A stretch of DNA of 59,994 bases from Paenarthrobacter nitroguajacolicus JCM 14115 (GCA_001313365.1 BBFS01000017.1:1-59994); one strand, 5' to 3'; positions 28,625 through 44,695 are shown, numbered from the stretch's first letter. Numbers and translations are program-made. Notes: generated from the letters alone by a model not told the origin.

Positions 28625-29867
28625 ATGACGGAAGTTCAGGGGGGGCAGCTGTCCTTCACCGATGACATCAGCCGGGATCTGGAATTACAGGAATATGGCC
28701 TGGACCCGGCTGTGGATTCCACACTCCTTCCCAACGCCGCCGTCATGAGCGCACTGCAGAACCTCGTGCGGCTGGCAACGGAGCTTTGTGGCGCTCCGTT
28801 TGGCGTGGTCAACATCATCAGCGCGGAGTACCAGCACCAAATCGGGGCTTGGGGGCGTGGACCCCCCCGGAGTCTGTTCCCGCGAGGATTCCATGTGCGC
28901 CAAGGTCTTCCTCACCCGCGAGCGCACCGTGGTGGCCGACGCGTCCAAGGACCCGCGTTTTGCGGACAACCCCCCCTTTGTCACTGGCGAAATCGGCAAA
29001 GTCCGCTTTTACGCGTCTGTCCCACTGCAGACAGAATCGGGATTCGTCCCGGGAACGCTGTGCGTCTTCTCGGATAAAACCAATGAGCTGAGTCCGGAAC
29101 AGCTGAGCATGCTCGAAGTCCTGGCCAAGCAGGTTGTTGAGCTTCTGGAGCTTCAGCACCGCACGGTACAGCTTGACCGCACCTATGCCGAGTTGAGGCA
29201 CAGCAACGCAAAACTCGCCGCATTCGCCGGCCGCGTCAGCCACGATCTCCGCATTCCCCTCACCACCATCCTGGGCTATGTGGAACTGGTGGAAGACGAT
29301 CCCGACGTAGAACCGAACAGCACCGCCGCGCGCTATCTGGACCGAATTGGCTCCAGTGGACGGCGGATGCTCGGAATGCTCGAGGATGTGCTGAGCTACT
29401 CCCGGGTGGGCGGCGCGATCCAGCCGGCCCAGGTGTCCCTGCGCGAGGTCACCGAAGAAGTTGCCCGTGACCTGGGAATCGAGAATGACGGCGTGGTTGA
29501 AGTCCAGGACCTCAGGCTTCACGCCGACCGCGGACAGCTCCGCACGCTGTTGCAAAACCTGCTCTCCAACGCCATGAACTACCGCAGTCCCGACCGTGAA
29601 CTGCTTGTCAGAATCAGCGGGGGGGTTTCCAACTATCACGGAGCCACGATCTTCGTGGCGGACAACGGTAAGGGCATCAAACCCGAGGACCGCGCCAAGG
29701 CCCTGGAACCGTTGGTGCGCCTGCGTCGGCAAGGCGACGGTCCCGGCTCCGGGCTCGGCCTGGCCACGTGCAGCGCCATCGCGAAAGCCCACGGTGGCGA
29801 CCTCACACTGGCTGAAACTCCCGACGGCGGAACCACCGTTACGGTTAGTTTTCCAGCCGGTCTCTAG
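28625..29867 (+). CDS. Sensor histidine kinase with GAF domain
   Basis: About 412 residues, no transmembrane segment. GAF domain from about residue 40 to 180 (LVRLATELCGAPFGVVNIIS, DSMCAKVFLTRERTVVADAS, VRFYASVPLQTESGFVPGTL). Then the phosphoacceptor box GRVSHDLRIPLTTILGYVEL with His, N box LLQNLLSNAMNYR, G1 VADNGKGIKPED and G2 GSGLGLATCSAIAKAHGG. A frameshift at 28845-28866 interrupts the GAF domain. No response regulator is adjacent, so it is an orphan kinase here. GGGAGTAACAAC precedes the ATG. Confidence 0.9.
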
Positions 29868-29958
29868 CCGCTCCGGGGGGGTGTCTCCGGGGGGTCTATG
29901 GCGTTGTGCCTGCCATCATTCGAGGCATGACCACCTCGTACTTCCGGTAGAGGAAACC

Positions 29959-31451
29959 ATGCAGCGGCCCGCCCCAGTCCGCTCACATTTCACGATCCCG
30001 CTCGTAGTCATCGTGCTCTTCATAGCGGCCTGCGTCCCCCATGACCACGCAACCGGCACCGCACGCACCAACCGCGGTCATCGGGGGCGCCTCCATCCAG
30101 GATCGCCCTCCAACCGTCAATCGTGGACATGACCACGCGCTCAGCCGGCACAGCGCCCACCGTTGCCACGTGGCAATACATCAGCGGTGCCCAGACCTTC
30201 AACAGTCAGCTCGATGCCCGACTTCTCAGCATCTTCGATGCCCGGGCCGGCGGTCGCCACGAACCGGCGGCACTGCCGGCTACCCCCCCCGCTGCGCTGC
30301 TGGCCGACGGCGTTTCGGTCACCCATGAAATTGTCCTGGCTACCGGAAGCGTTGTTGGATCCAGGTTCGTGCAGACAACCATGGCCGGCGGCGTCCGCAC
30401 CGCCCGCAGCGAGGAGATCACTTACGAAGACCTCAGCACTGGCGTTGTTACCGGCAGTGCCAGCTTGATCAAACCGGCCATGACCAGCACCCTACGGACA
30501 ATACTCGGAGATGCCATCGGTGCGGCGTCCCCCCCGACGCAGGCTCCGGGCCCGGACCGGGCCCGGCCAACAGACTCCGTTTCCGACGCCGAGTTGCTCA
30601 CCGCCGTCGCCTTTACCTCTGCCGGGGACCTCAGCGTCACCGTCCATCGAGACCCCCGGAACAGGCGCCGCGTTGCCCACCTCCGTCACCGTGACTTTGA
30701 ACGCCGCAGCAACAGCCGAGGTCATTTCCCCTGCAGGGCAGGCCTTGCGCACCGCCGTCATTTCCGGGACTCCGTTCAAGGCCCCCCCCAGCCCGCACCC
30801 GGCGGCCTGGCTCCTGTCAACTGCGATCTGGTGGCCTGCGCTGCCCTCACCTACGATGACGGGCCCAACGCCCAGACCACGCGCCTTCTGGCGATACTCG
30901 ACAAGCACAGAGTGTTCGCCACGTTCTTCCAACAGGGCGGATACGTCAAGGCCAATCCGACGGTGGCGAAGGCGGTGGCAGCTGCGGGTCACACCATCGC
31001 AAACCACACCATGAGCACCCGTACCTCACCAAATTGTCTCCGGCGGGCATCGCGAGCGAGGTCAAGGGAGCCCAAAACGCCATCGAGCAGGCAACGGGAG
31101 TGGTGCCCGCCTACGTGAGGCCACCTTACGGAGCAACCAATAAGTCAGTGGCCGCTTCTGTAGGGTTGCCCCCCCAAATCATCTGGGACGTCGACTCCAT
31201 GGATTGGCAATCCAAGAATAAATCCGTGTTCCTCCCCCCGGATCATGAGCCTGGTCAAGCCCGGATCCATCATCCTCCAACACGACGTCCATGCTTCCAC
31301 CGTGGACGGCCAGTCCGAGCTCATTGCCCAACTCAAAGGCAAGGGCTTTTACCTGGTCACGCTCCCGGAGCTTTTCGCGGGCATCGACCTGAAGCCCGGC
31401 GCGTCATACAAGTGCCGCGGAACCGCACCGGGATGCGTTGCCGGACGCTGA
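29959..31451 (+). CDS. Lipoprotein polysaccharide deacetylase (NodB domain)
   Basis: Probable cell-wall glycan deacetylase tethered outside the membrane: signal HFTIPLVVIVLFIAAC with lipobox Cys near residue 25. An N-terminal domain of about 240 residues resembling RsiV/DUF3298 regions is followed by the NodB core with motif 1 ALTYDDGPNAQTT, motif 2 GHTIANHTMSHPYLTKLS (after correction near 31012), motif 3 RPPYGATN, motif 4 IIWDVDSMDWQS and motif 5 SIILQHDVHASTVD. Frames shift near 30072, 30655, 31012 and 31230. About 495 residues. Motifs suggest an active metal-dependent enzyme. Confidence 0.87.
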
Positions 31452-31487
31452 CGGCCAAGGAACGCTGACCTGGCGGAACATAACGCA

Positions 31488-31509
31488 CGACGGCGGCAGG
31501 TCGCCGTCG
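31488..31509. terminator. Hairpin of the CGACGGCG family after the deacetylase gene
   Basis: CGACGGCG (31488-31495), a 6-nt loop and CGCCGTCG (31502-31509) lie between the convergent deacetylase and kinase genes. No T run follows; bidirectional use is plausible. Confidence 0.65.
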
Positions 31510-31532
31510 AGCGCTAATTCACTTTGCCAGGG

Positions 31533-32947
<1,415 letters not shown>

Positions 32948-33164
32948 GTCCTTCAGGCATACCTGGAGCGACGGAACCACTGTCCCTGCGTCACCCAGCA
33001 ATGCCGTCAATCAAACTTTCACGATGGCCGCGCGACCGACTGCTTCAGCCACGAGCGGCCCAGGCAATGAGCCCAAACAGCATCATCCGGTTTCACCAGA
33101 TCAGTTATCAGGATACTGATTAAATCGCGGGAAGGGCAATGTGAAGGCTCAGCGACTGCGAGAG

Positions 33165-33809
33165 TCAGCCGGCTTGCAGTCGGTCCACAGCCGCGCGAAG
33201 TTCGCCCGCCTGAACGCCCAACGACCATTCAGCGACGTCGGTGACGAACCGCGTGAACGCCTCGTAATCAAAGGATCCGGCGTTGTTGACGTAGGAGCCC
33301 ACGCCGTCGATGGCCACCCAGATCCGGATGCAGGCTGCGAACGGATCATCCACCGCGAAGTCACCGGAGCTAACACCATCCTCAATAAGGACGGTCAGCC
33401 GCGTCCTGTCCAAGTATTCCTGCGCCAGCAATGCCTCGGACAAAGCCGGACTGAAGCGGGATAGATGCCGGGCATTGAGCCACAGCCTGGTGAGCTCAAA
33501 TGCGCCATTCCCCTCGATGCGCGATACGAGGTGGGCCATTCGCTCAAGGGGAGTCCCGTCGTCGGGAAACAGTTCTTCCCGCTCCTCCGAAACGGCGCGC
33601 ACAAAGGCGGCGATCACCAGGTCCTCGGCGGCCGGGTAGTAGTGGCTGATCAGTCCGGGACGCACCCCCAGGCGGTCAGCTACGGCGCGGAGGGTGATCC
33701 GCTCCAGCCCCCCCTCATTCAGGGCAATCGAAGCAGCTTCGACCAGAATTTCGGCGCGGCGCTCGTCGGGTAACTTTCGGACGCGTTGGGACGCGGGGCT
33801 TGACACCAT
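33165..33809 (-). CDS. TetR/AcrR family regulator
   Basis: 214 residues, intact. N-terminal helix-turn-helix: RRAEILVEAASIALNEGGLE, ITLRAVADRLGVRPGLISHY. The C-terminal ligand domain has no assignable substrate. It is divergent from the NCS1 permease operon; an 18-bp palindrome in the shared region (33845-33862) is a likely target, so it probably represses both. Confidence 0.87.
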   Translation of the reverse strand: MVSSPASQRVRKLPDERRAEILVEAASIALNEGGLERITLRAVADRLGVRPGLISHYYPAAEDLVIAAFVRAVSEEREELFPDDGTPLERMAHLVSRIEGNGAFELTRLWLNARHLSRFSPALSEALLAQEYLDRTRLTVLIEDGVSSGDFAVDDPFAACIRIWVAIDGVGSYVNNAGSFDYEAFTRFVTDVAEWSLGVQAGELRAAVDRLQAG

Positions 33810-33844
33810 GCCGTTCAGTCTATTGGATTAGTGACCAATAGCTC

Positions 33845-33862
33845 ATTGGTCGCGCGACCAAT
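33845..33862. promoter_or_regulatory. 18-bp perfect palindrome, TetR operator candidate
   Basis: ATTGGTCGCGCGACCAAT, a perfect inverted repeat 36 nt upstream of the TetR gene start, flanked by further half-sites (GACCAATAG at 33833 and CTATTGG at 33820). The placement between divergent genes fits autoregulation and control of the permease operon. Confidence 0.65.
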
Positions 33863-33921
33863 AGTGTCGATGGACCGGTTTCCCAGCGTTGCGAGCCGGA
33901 CCTTGCCCGAGAGGAACAGCG

Positions 33922-38279
<4,358 letters not shown>

Positions 38280-38292
38280 CCACAAGCAAAGG

Positions 38293-38320
38293 GCCCGACG
38301 GCGGCCTCCCGCCGTCGGGC
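38293..38320. terminator. Terminator hairpin after the amidohydrolase
   Basis: GCCCGACGGCGG, loop CCTC, CCGCCGTCGGGC: 12-bp perfect stem, 14 nt after the stop of the operon. Member of the CGACGGCGG hairpin family. Confidence 0.85.
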
Positions 38321-38398
38321 GCTTCATTACGTGACGTAACGGTCGTACGTGACGCAGGAAACTGCGGGCCGGCGCACCCGCAAGGCACAATGGAAAGC

Positions 38399-38986
38399 AT
38401 GACCCTCACAACTTTCGCCCTCGTCCGCCATGGCCAGACCGATTGGAACGCGGAGCGCCGGTTGCAGGGGTCCACTGACATCCCGCTGAACGACGTCGGC
38501 CGCGGCCAGGCGCGCGACGCCGTCGCCTTCCTGTCGGACCAGCCGTGGGACGCAGTGGTGTCCTCGCCGCTGGGCCGTGCAGCCGAAACTGCGGAGATCA
38601 TCGCCGAAGGACTGGGCCTGAAGGTTGCGCGGCTGGTTCCCGAGCTGACGGAACGCAGCTTCGGACCCGCCGAAGGGCTGCAGGCCGGCCCCGAACTGGA
38701 GGCACTCCGCATTCCGGGAGGTTTCCGCGGAGGCGAATCCGACGAGGCGGCGGCTGACCGTGGCATGGCTGCCTTGGAAGAGCTGGCCGGGGGGGAGTTT
38801 GCCGGCAAGCGCGTCTTGGTGGTGGCGCACGGTACTTTGATCCGGCTGACGTTGAGCCGGGCTATCGGGCGCACTTTGGACAGCGTGCAGAATGCAGTGC
38901 TCAACCTGGCCCATCACCACGTCACGGACGGCTGGCAACTGGAGTACTTCAACGGCGAGCGTGTCACGGCCGACGTCGAGGCCTGA
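38399..38986 (+). CDS. Histidine phosphatase family protein
   Basis: 195 residues, intact. Phosphohistidine motif FALVRHGQTDWNAERRLQGS, DAVVSSPLGRAAETAEIIAE, acid residue region ELTERSFGPAEG and second His in VLVVAHGTLIRLTLSRAIG. Resembles broad-specificity phosphatases and cobalamin-type alpha-ribazole phosphatase, but the substrate is not clear. GGAAAGC precedes the ATG. Confidence 0.88.
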   Translation: MTLTTFALVRHGQTDWNAERRLQGSTDIPLNDVGRGQARDAVAFLSDQPWDAVVSSPLGRAAETAEIIAEGLGLKVARLVPELTERSFGPAEGLQAGPELEALRIPGGFRGGESDEAAADRGMAALEELAGGEFAGKRVLVVAHGTLIRLTLSRAIGRTLDSVQNAVLNLAHHHVTDGWQLEYFNGERVTADVEA

Positions 38987-39012
38987 TTTCAGGTAACCAG
39001 CGGGGGCGGCGT

Positions 39013-39599
39013 TCAGCGTCGCGGCGCCGTTTCCAGCACCATTGAGGCCAGCTCCTTGGCAATGCCAACGGCTTGGGGTTGCGCGTCGAGGTTGGAACCG
39101 GCGACTGCGCCGTCATACAGTAGGCAAAGCCGCGCGGATACGTCCCCCCCCGGATGGGCGTAGCCCGCGTCCTCGCATAAGGACAACATGGCGTTGGCCA
39201 TCCAGTCACGGAATGTGCGCAGCGCGGCGGACTCAACGCTCCCGGGGGGCGGGCTTCGGCATTTGCGTTGGCAAACGGGCAGCCTTTGTAGCCCGGCTCG
39301 GCAACGGCCTCCCCCGAGGGCCTCAAAGATGGCCAGCAGCTTGTGGGCGGGGGGGTCGTCCAAGCCATGCTGGAATTTGGCAATTCGATCGCGTCGGCGT
39401 TGGTCGCGTCCCGCCAGGTAGGCGGCGATGAGATCGTCTTTGCCGGAAAAGTTATAGAACAAGGAGCCCTTGGCGACCCCCCCGCTTCTTCGATGACCCT
39501 GTCAATCCCCCCCACCGTATGGACGCCCTCGGAGTAGAACAATCGGTCTGCAGCCTCGAGGAGTCGCTGACGTGCGGGGGGGACCTTGGCAGGGGACAT
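39013..39599 (-). CDS. TetR/AcrR family regulator
   Basis: About 190 residues after correction. HTH: RQRLLEAADRLFYSEGVHTV, GIDRVIEEAGVAKGSLFYNF and SGKDDLIAAYLAGRDQRRRD. C-terminal TetR_C region: GYKGCPFANANAEARPGSVE. Frames shift near 39478, 39355, 39312 and 39245 at G/C runs. ATG 39599. Divergent from an MFS gene with palindromes between them, the layout of an efflux-pump repressor. Confidence 0.85.
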
Positions 39600-39613
39600 A
39601 GCAGCAGCATATC

Positions 39614-39660
39614 AGACAGATCTGTCTAAATTTTCTTGACTTTATTGAACAGACCTGTCT
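39614..39660. promoter_or_regulatory. Two TetR operator palindromes in the MFS promoter
   Basis: AGACAGATCTGTCT (39614-39627, perfect) and ACAGACCTGTCT (39649-39660, near-perfect) share AGAC/GTCT half-sites. A -35-like TTGACT lies between them at 39636, so a bound repressor would cover the promoter. Confidence 0.68.
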
Positions 39661-39700
39661 AACTAAAGCTGATAGACCACTCTGCTCAAGGAGCCTTCCC

Positions 39701-40944
39701 TTGCCTCGTTCCACCCCCTCCAAGTCGACATTCATCGGGCTCGCCGCGGTGTTCGCAGCGTTCTTTTTTGCAGCGGGAGCGCCCACACCCCTACTCTCCC
39801 TTCGCCAACAGGAGTGGGGGGGCTTTTCAGCCGCCACGCTGAGCATCGCCTTCTCCATCTACGCGATCGGCCTGCTGGCAGCACTCCTCATCGGAGGGTC
39901 ATTATCCGACCATTTGGGGGGGCGCCGCCCGGTCATGCTCCTGGCCCTCTACGGCGAACTGCTTTCCATGGCCGTCTTCATCTTTGCCCCCAGCATCTCC
40001 TGGGTGATCGCTGCTCGAGCACTCCAGGGTCTCGCCACGGGGGGGCTGGCAACCAGCGCCTTCAATGCCGCCATCGCCGAACATGCACCCCCTCACCGCA
40101 AGAAGCTTGCCGGAGGGCTTGCAGGTGCATCCGTAGCCGGCGGCCTTGGCGTTGGGGGGGCGCTCGTGACCGGAGCCGCAGTTCAATTCACATCTGACGC
40201 AAATACGCTGATCTTCGCCATCCTTGCCGTGGTCATGGTCATCGCGGTCGTATACGTGAGCCTCACGGAAGAAACAGTCACACCCAGGCCGGGAGCGTTT
40301 CGATCGCTTGCCCCCCCTCGGCTGGGATTGCCGGCTTCAATCCGTCGGGAGTTCGGCGCCGGCCTACCGGTCCACATCGCGGGTTGGATGTTCCCGGCAC
40401 TGTTTCTTGGGCTCTCACCAGCATTGCTTAGAGTCCAATTCGGACTGGAGGGCGGGCTGGTTGCGGGCTTCACGGCTTTCCTGGGGGGGCCGTTCACCGC
40501 GGCACTGGCAGGCTTCTATTTCACCCGGCATCCCGCCCGTCACAGCACACTGGCAGGAGTATCCCTGATACTCGCTGGAATCATTGTGGTCCTGGTCGGG
40601 ATCAGCGCATCCTGGTTGCCTGCAATCTGGATTGGCGCAGTGCTTGGAGGCGTTGGTTTTGGTGGATCTTTCGGCGGTCAGCTTCGCTTGATCGCACCCT
40701 TGGTTGAACCGCAGCAACGCGCGGGGGGGTATTTGCCGGCATTTACATCGCCGCGTACCTCGCGTTCAGCATCCCGGTTGTCATTGCCGGCTTACTGGTT
40801 CCCACGTGGGGGGGAATCATCCTGACATTGCAGGCCTATGCGGCGATACTCCTGGCGTTCGCTGCATCGGGTGTGGTGATTCAGGCGGTGCGCCTTCGCA
40901 GGGAAGCGGCGGAGAAACCTTTGTTGGTGAGCGTAGACGCCTGA
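39701..40944 (+). CDS. MFS transporter, probable efflux pump
   Basis: About 405 residues with 12 membrane segments: FIGLAAVFAAFFFAAGAPTP, LSIAFSIYAIGLLAALLIGG followed by the conserved loop SLSDHLGRRPVMLLALYGEL, RALQGLATGLATSAFNAAIA, LVTGAAVQF and SLILAGIIVVLVGISASWLP. Extra Gly codons come from G7 runs (39816, 39917, 40040, 40155). Frame breaks near 40727 and 40809; corrected it ends LLVSVDA at TGA 40944. TTG start at 39701 with AAGGAG. Regulated by the adjacent TetR protein. Confidence 0.84.
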
Positions 40945-40990
40945 TGGCTCCTCGCGAACGCCTGACAAACAGGCACCTCAAACAAGCCAA

Positions 40991-41274
40991 CTACCGCTCT
41001 TCGAGCCGCGCTTTCAGCTGCTCAGCATAGTCCGCGTAGGCTGCAGCAATCTCTTCCAGGTCAACCGTTTGCGGGAAGTCGATCACGGGCTGGTGTTCTG
41101 CCAGGTAGTTGGTGGTTTCCTCGACAATCAGCTGCTCGTCGAAGCCGCCCAGGCCCACCTCGGCAAGGAAGTCCGGTTGGTGTGAACCAGGGATTCCCCC
41201 GTTCTGCCTTCCGATGCCCAACGCACCAAGTACTCGTTCTGATTGACCAGTTCAATGTCGAATGACTTCTCCAT
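40991..41274 (-). CDS. Conserved hypothetical protein (about 95 residues)
   Basis: Starts MEKSFDIELVNQNEYLVRWA at ATG 41274, and after frame changes near 41225 and 41195 continues PDFLAEVGLGGFDEQLIVEE and LAEHQPVIDFPQTVDLEEIA, ending LKARLEER. Acidic, helical, no membrane segment. I do not recognise a characterised family. It lies between an MFS gene and a TetR gene with no shared operon. Confidence 0.62.
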
Positions 41275-41295
41275 GGCAGCAGCCTACGCCGTTAG

Positions 41296-41938
41296 CTAGC
41301 AGGAACTGACCCGCCCCCGGACAGCGATGAGCTCAAGCAGGGCCTCTGCTTTGAGCCCAAGAAGGGCGGCTGCAAGGTTTCCCACCAAATCAAGCACATA
41401 CTCGCTGGTGGCGCTCCCGGCGAGCACATCCATGACAAGGCCGTCTTCCTGGGCAACAAGAGTCCGGGCAATTTTGGCTGGATCCAGCAGCGGAGAGAAC
41501 TCACCTGAGCGGGTTCCGGCGTCGATGATTTCCCGGTAGACGCGTTCCTGTGCGCTGGTGAGCTCTTCCTGGATCCGGCGTTGTTCGGCGTCGCGGAGCA
41601 TGTGGGGGCCAGTACTCGTACAGAATCCGGGAGACGTCGTCGTCCAGTCCTGCAGTAGTGCCGGCGCTGATGACGGCGGCGAGCCTGGCGGTGGGAGTCA
41701 TGTTCAGGTCAGCGGCTTCGGCGAGCTTCTCCAGAAATCTGCCGGAGGAAGCCTGCACGGCGGCAGCAATGATGTCGCATGGCTGCCGAAGTAGTAGAGC
41801 ACTGCGTTGGCGGCCATGCCTGCCTCGGCGGCAATGGCGCGGAGCGTGGCGCCCCTCAGCGCCGTCGCGGGCTGCCACGGCCTGTGCTGCCGCAACGATT
41901 TCCTGCCGCCGAATGTCCTTCTTGCCTACCTTGGCCAC
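41296..41938 (-). CDS. TetR/AcrR family regulator
   Basis: About 213 residues. HTH: RRQEIVAAAQAVAARDGAEG, TLRAIAAEAGMAANAVLYYF. Ligand domain: SGRFLEKLAEAADLNMTPTA, LDDDVSRILYEYWPHMLRDA and LVAQEDGLVMDVLAGSATSE. Frames shift near 41865, 41783 and 41607. A GTG at 41938 behind GGGGAG is the likely start; a longer frame from 42010 overlaps the operator. Divergent from the APC permease. Confidence 0.83.
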
Positions 41939-41995
41939 TGCCGCTCCCCCCGTGGACGCTTGAAGATTCCTGTTGACATTGACTCTAGACCGGTA

Positions 41996-42027
41996 TTGAA
42001 TGGCATTCAAATTTGAATGTGATTCAA
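41996..42027. promoter_or_regulatory. Array of four alternating TTGAAT/ATTCAA half-sites
   Basis: TTGAAT at 41996 and 42013 and ATTCAA at 42005 and 42022; the central pair forms the perfect palindrome CATTCAAATTTGAATG (42004-42019). It is placed between the TetR gene and the permease, downstream of a TTGACA box at 41973. Best candidate is binding of the TetR protein as two dimers. Confidence 0.65.
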
Positions 42028-42072
42028 ATTAATGATTCCAGATACGACTTACTGATTCAACGAGGAGTCTCC

Positions 42073-43678
42073 GTGTCACATCCCCCGTCCCCCACCCCAC
42101 TCGCAAGCGACCCAACCCCAAAAGACGCACCATCAAAGAGCCCGGCACCAAGCGAGCCAACGTCCAAGGGCCTGAAAGCAGGCTCCATCGGCATCGGACC
42201 GACCGTGGCCCTCGGGCTGGCCGCCGTCGCTCCGGCCTATAGCCTGGCCGTGACACTCGGCTTCGTGGTCCTTGCCGTGGGAGCGAGCACCCCCCCTGCC
42301 GCGTTCCTGCTGGGCTTCGTCCCCCCCATCTTGTTCACCGCCCTCGCGTTCAGGGACCTCAACAAGGAAATGCCCGACTGCGGTGGCGTGTTCGTCTGGA
42401 TCACCCGCGTTTTCGGGCCCACCGCTGGCTGGTTCCTTGGCGGATGGGTGCCACAAGTGGCCACCTTCATTGCGAGCGCCGCACTCGCCCAAGTGGCCAC
42501 CACTTATCTGCTTAACTTCTTTGGCCTGGCTGGATCGCCGCGGAACCAATCGCCGTAGCTGCCATCGCATGCGCTGATCGCCTTGAGTGCATGGATCGCG
42601 GCGAGGGGAATCGAACTCTCCGCCTGGGTACAGTACGCGCTGATTGGCCTCCAGCTAGTGGCACTGGGCGGATTCTGTGTCGCCGCCTTCACGGCCATGG
42701 CCACGGGCAACGCCACAGACGGCGCCGAAAAGCCGGGCCTGGAATGGTTCAACCCCCTTTGCGTCAGGCGACATGTCCGGACTCGTGTCCGGCGTCATCC
42801 TGTGCCTGTTCATCTACTGGGGGGGCTGGGATGCACTGATCGCCGTGAACGAGGAAACCACGGACCGCAAGGGAACGCCCGGTAAGGCAGTAGTCATCAC
42901 CACGGTCATCCTCCTGTTCTTCTATGTAGTGACCGCTACGGCCGCCGTCGGATACGCCGGAACTGCAAGCATCACCAACCCGGAAACCGTCTCGGATGTC
43001 CTTTCAGTCCTCGGGCCGCAGGCGACCGGAGAAGTGTTTGGCCAGGTCATCATCCTGGCGGTGGGACTTTCGGCTTTGGCAGCACTGATGACTGTTGCTG
43101 TCAGCACGCCGCGGACTTGGCTCAGCATGGGCACGTATGGCGCGCTGCCCAAGTCGACCACGAAGATGCATCCCAAGAGGGGGAACGCTACCACCTCCAT
43201 CGCCTGGTGGGCAATCATCACCATGGCCATAACGTTGGGGGGGTTGACGGCAATCAGCCCGGACTTCATCGGGCTGGGTATCCTTTCGGTGGGCCTGATG
43301 ATAGCGGCCTATTACGCCGCGACAGCCTTGGCTCGGTGGTGTACTTCGCCCCCGCTGATGCGCACCTCTGGATCGGCGCTGATCCTGAAGGGCATCCTTC
43401 CCGGCCTCGGAGCACTCCTCATGATCGGAGCGTTCGCATACAGCGCCGTCGACATGCTGTCCCCCGAGTACGTCGGGCTGTCGTGGCTGGGCATCGGATC
43501 TGTGTTCTGGATAGCATCGGTGCGCTGATCCTGGGCCTGCTGGTCACCGCGATCCTGAGGACCAGGCTGCGCCGTTTCTTCTCAGGCGAATCCATCCCCC
43601 CGCGGAAACGTCACCACCCGCCACCAACTTCCGTCCATCCTCAGCAACGACACTCATCACAACGAAACCGAGGCATAA
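42073..43678 (+). CDS. APC family amino acid/amine permease
   Basis: About 525 residues. Membrane segments: PTVALGLAAVAPAYSLAVTL, FVVLAVGASTPPAAFLLGFV, FGPTAGWFLGGWVPQVATFI, VIILAVGLSALAALMTVAVS and GALILGLLVTAILRTRLRRF. The substrate-binding helix region ends DLNKEMPDCGGVFVWITRVF, as in APC proteins. Frame breaks near 42530-42570, 42755, 43335, 43515 and 43600. The GTG at 42073 has GAGGAG 5 nt before it. The stop TAA is directly followed by the ATG of the nitrilase-family gene, so the two are one operon. Confidence 0.84.
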
Positions 43679-44593
43679 ATGCGCATCCTGTCCATCGCAG
43701 CCATTCAGACCAACCCCGTCCCCCAATGATCTCGAGGCCACGTGGGCCCGGTTCGAGGCCCAAGCCGAATCAGCCAAGAAGCTAGGCCCGGATGTGGACG
43801 TCATCGTGGTTCCGGAACTGCTGCTTTCCGCACCGGGCGAGTTCCTGCTCCCGGACCCCGACGGCGAAACCCGTTCCGCCGCGCCCATCCCGAGCCCACT
43901 CACCCACCGCATCTCCGCGCTGGCCCGCAGGCTGAACGTTTGGCTTGTGCCCGGCTCACTGCTGGAAACGGACAATGGGAACACGTACAACACTGCCATT
44001 GCTGTCTCCCCCGCAAGGCGAAATTGTGGCGCGCTACAGGAAGCTCTTCCCGTGGCGACCGTTCGAAACCACCACTCCCGGCGATTCCTTCGTCACTTTC
44101 GACATCCCCCCCGGCTGTGGACGCATCGGCCTGGCCATCTGCTTTGACGGCAGCTTCCCCCCCGAAGTCGCCCGCCAATTGGCATGGCTCGGCGCAGAGG
44201 TCATCATCCAGCCCACACTCACCACCACGCGGGACCGGGCCATGGAAATCGTCATGTCCCAGGCCAACGCCTTCGCTAACCAGGTGTACGTGGTGAACGT
44301 CAACGGAGCATCCCCCTCCGGCGTGGGCGAGAGCGTCATCGTCGACCCCGAGGGCACCATCATGCAGCACGCCCGGGGGCGGTGAGGAGATCCTGTTCGC
44401 CGTCCTGGACTTGGACCGCGTCACCCAGCTCCGCCGCTATGGAACTCACGGCATCAACCGCCCTTGGGCCCAGCTCCGGGACCAGGAAGGCCTGCTGCGC
44501 TTCCCGATGTTCGGCGGAGCCCACTTCCAATCGCCGGAGTGGAGTGGCGATTCCACTTCAGCACGGCAGGGCAGCGGCAGCGGACGGGCCTGA
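43679..44593 (+). CDS. Carbon-nitrogen hydrolase (nitrilase/amidase superfamily)
   Basis: About 303 residues. Catalytic triad in order: Glu in DVIVVPELLLSAPGEF, Lys in IVARYRKLFPWRPFE, Cys in GLAICFDGSFPEVARQLAW. Then PTLTTTRDRAMEIVMSQANA and VVNVNGASPSGVGESVIVDP. Frames shift near 43722, 44008 and 44376; the C7 at 44160 adds a codon. ATG 43679 directly follows the permease stop. It probably hydrolyses an amide imported by that permease; an aliphatic amidase or omega-amidase is possible. Confidence 0.88.
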
Positions 44594-44614
44594 CCACACG
44601 CCCAATCTGAGGAG

Positions 44615-44650
44615 CGTTCGACGGCGGGCTGCCGCCGTCGAACGTTTTTT
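44615..44650 (+). terminator. Intrinsic terminator after the nitrilase-family gene
   Basis: 13-bp perfect stem CGTTCGACGGCGG / CCGCCGTCGAACG, 4-nt loop, then six T residues. This is the most complete terminator of the CGACGGCGG family in the window. Confidence 0.92.
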
Positions 44651-44683
44651 CCTCACCCTAGAGAAGATCAGGTTACTTACTTC

Positions 44684-44689
44684 TATACT
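44684..44689 (+). promoter_or_regulatory. -10 element TATACT of the ZIP gene, leaderless transcript likely
   Basis: TATACT lies 7 nt before GTG 44696 and 10 nt before ATG 44699, so transcription would start at or near the start codon; there is no ribosome-binding site. Leaderless mRNAs are common in actinobacteria. Confidence 0.5.
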
Positions 44690-44695
44690 GGCGTT

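Noticed and set aside
28818..29792. Minus-strand ORF of 324 codons opposite the histidine kinase
   Set aside because: Antisense of kinase motifs that are clear on the plus strand.
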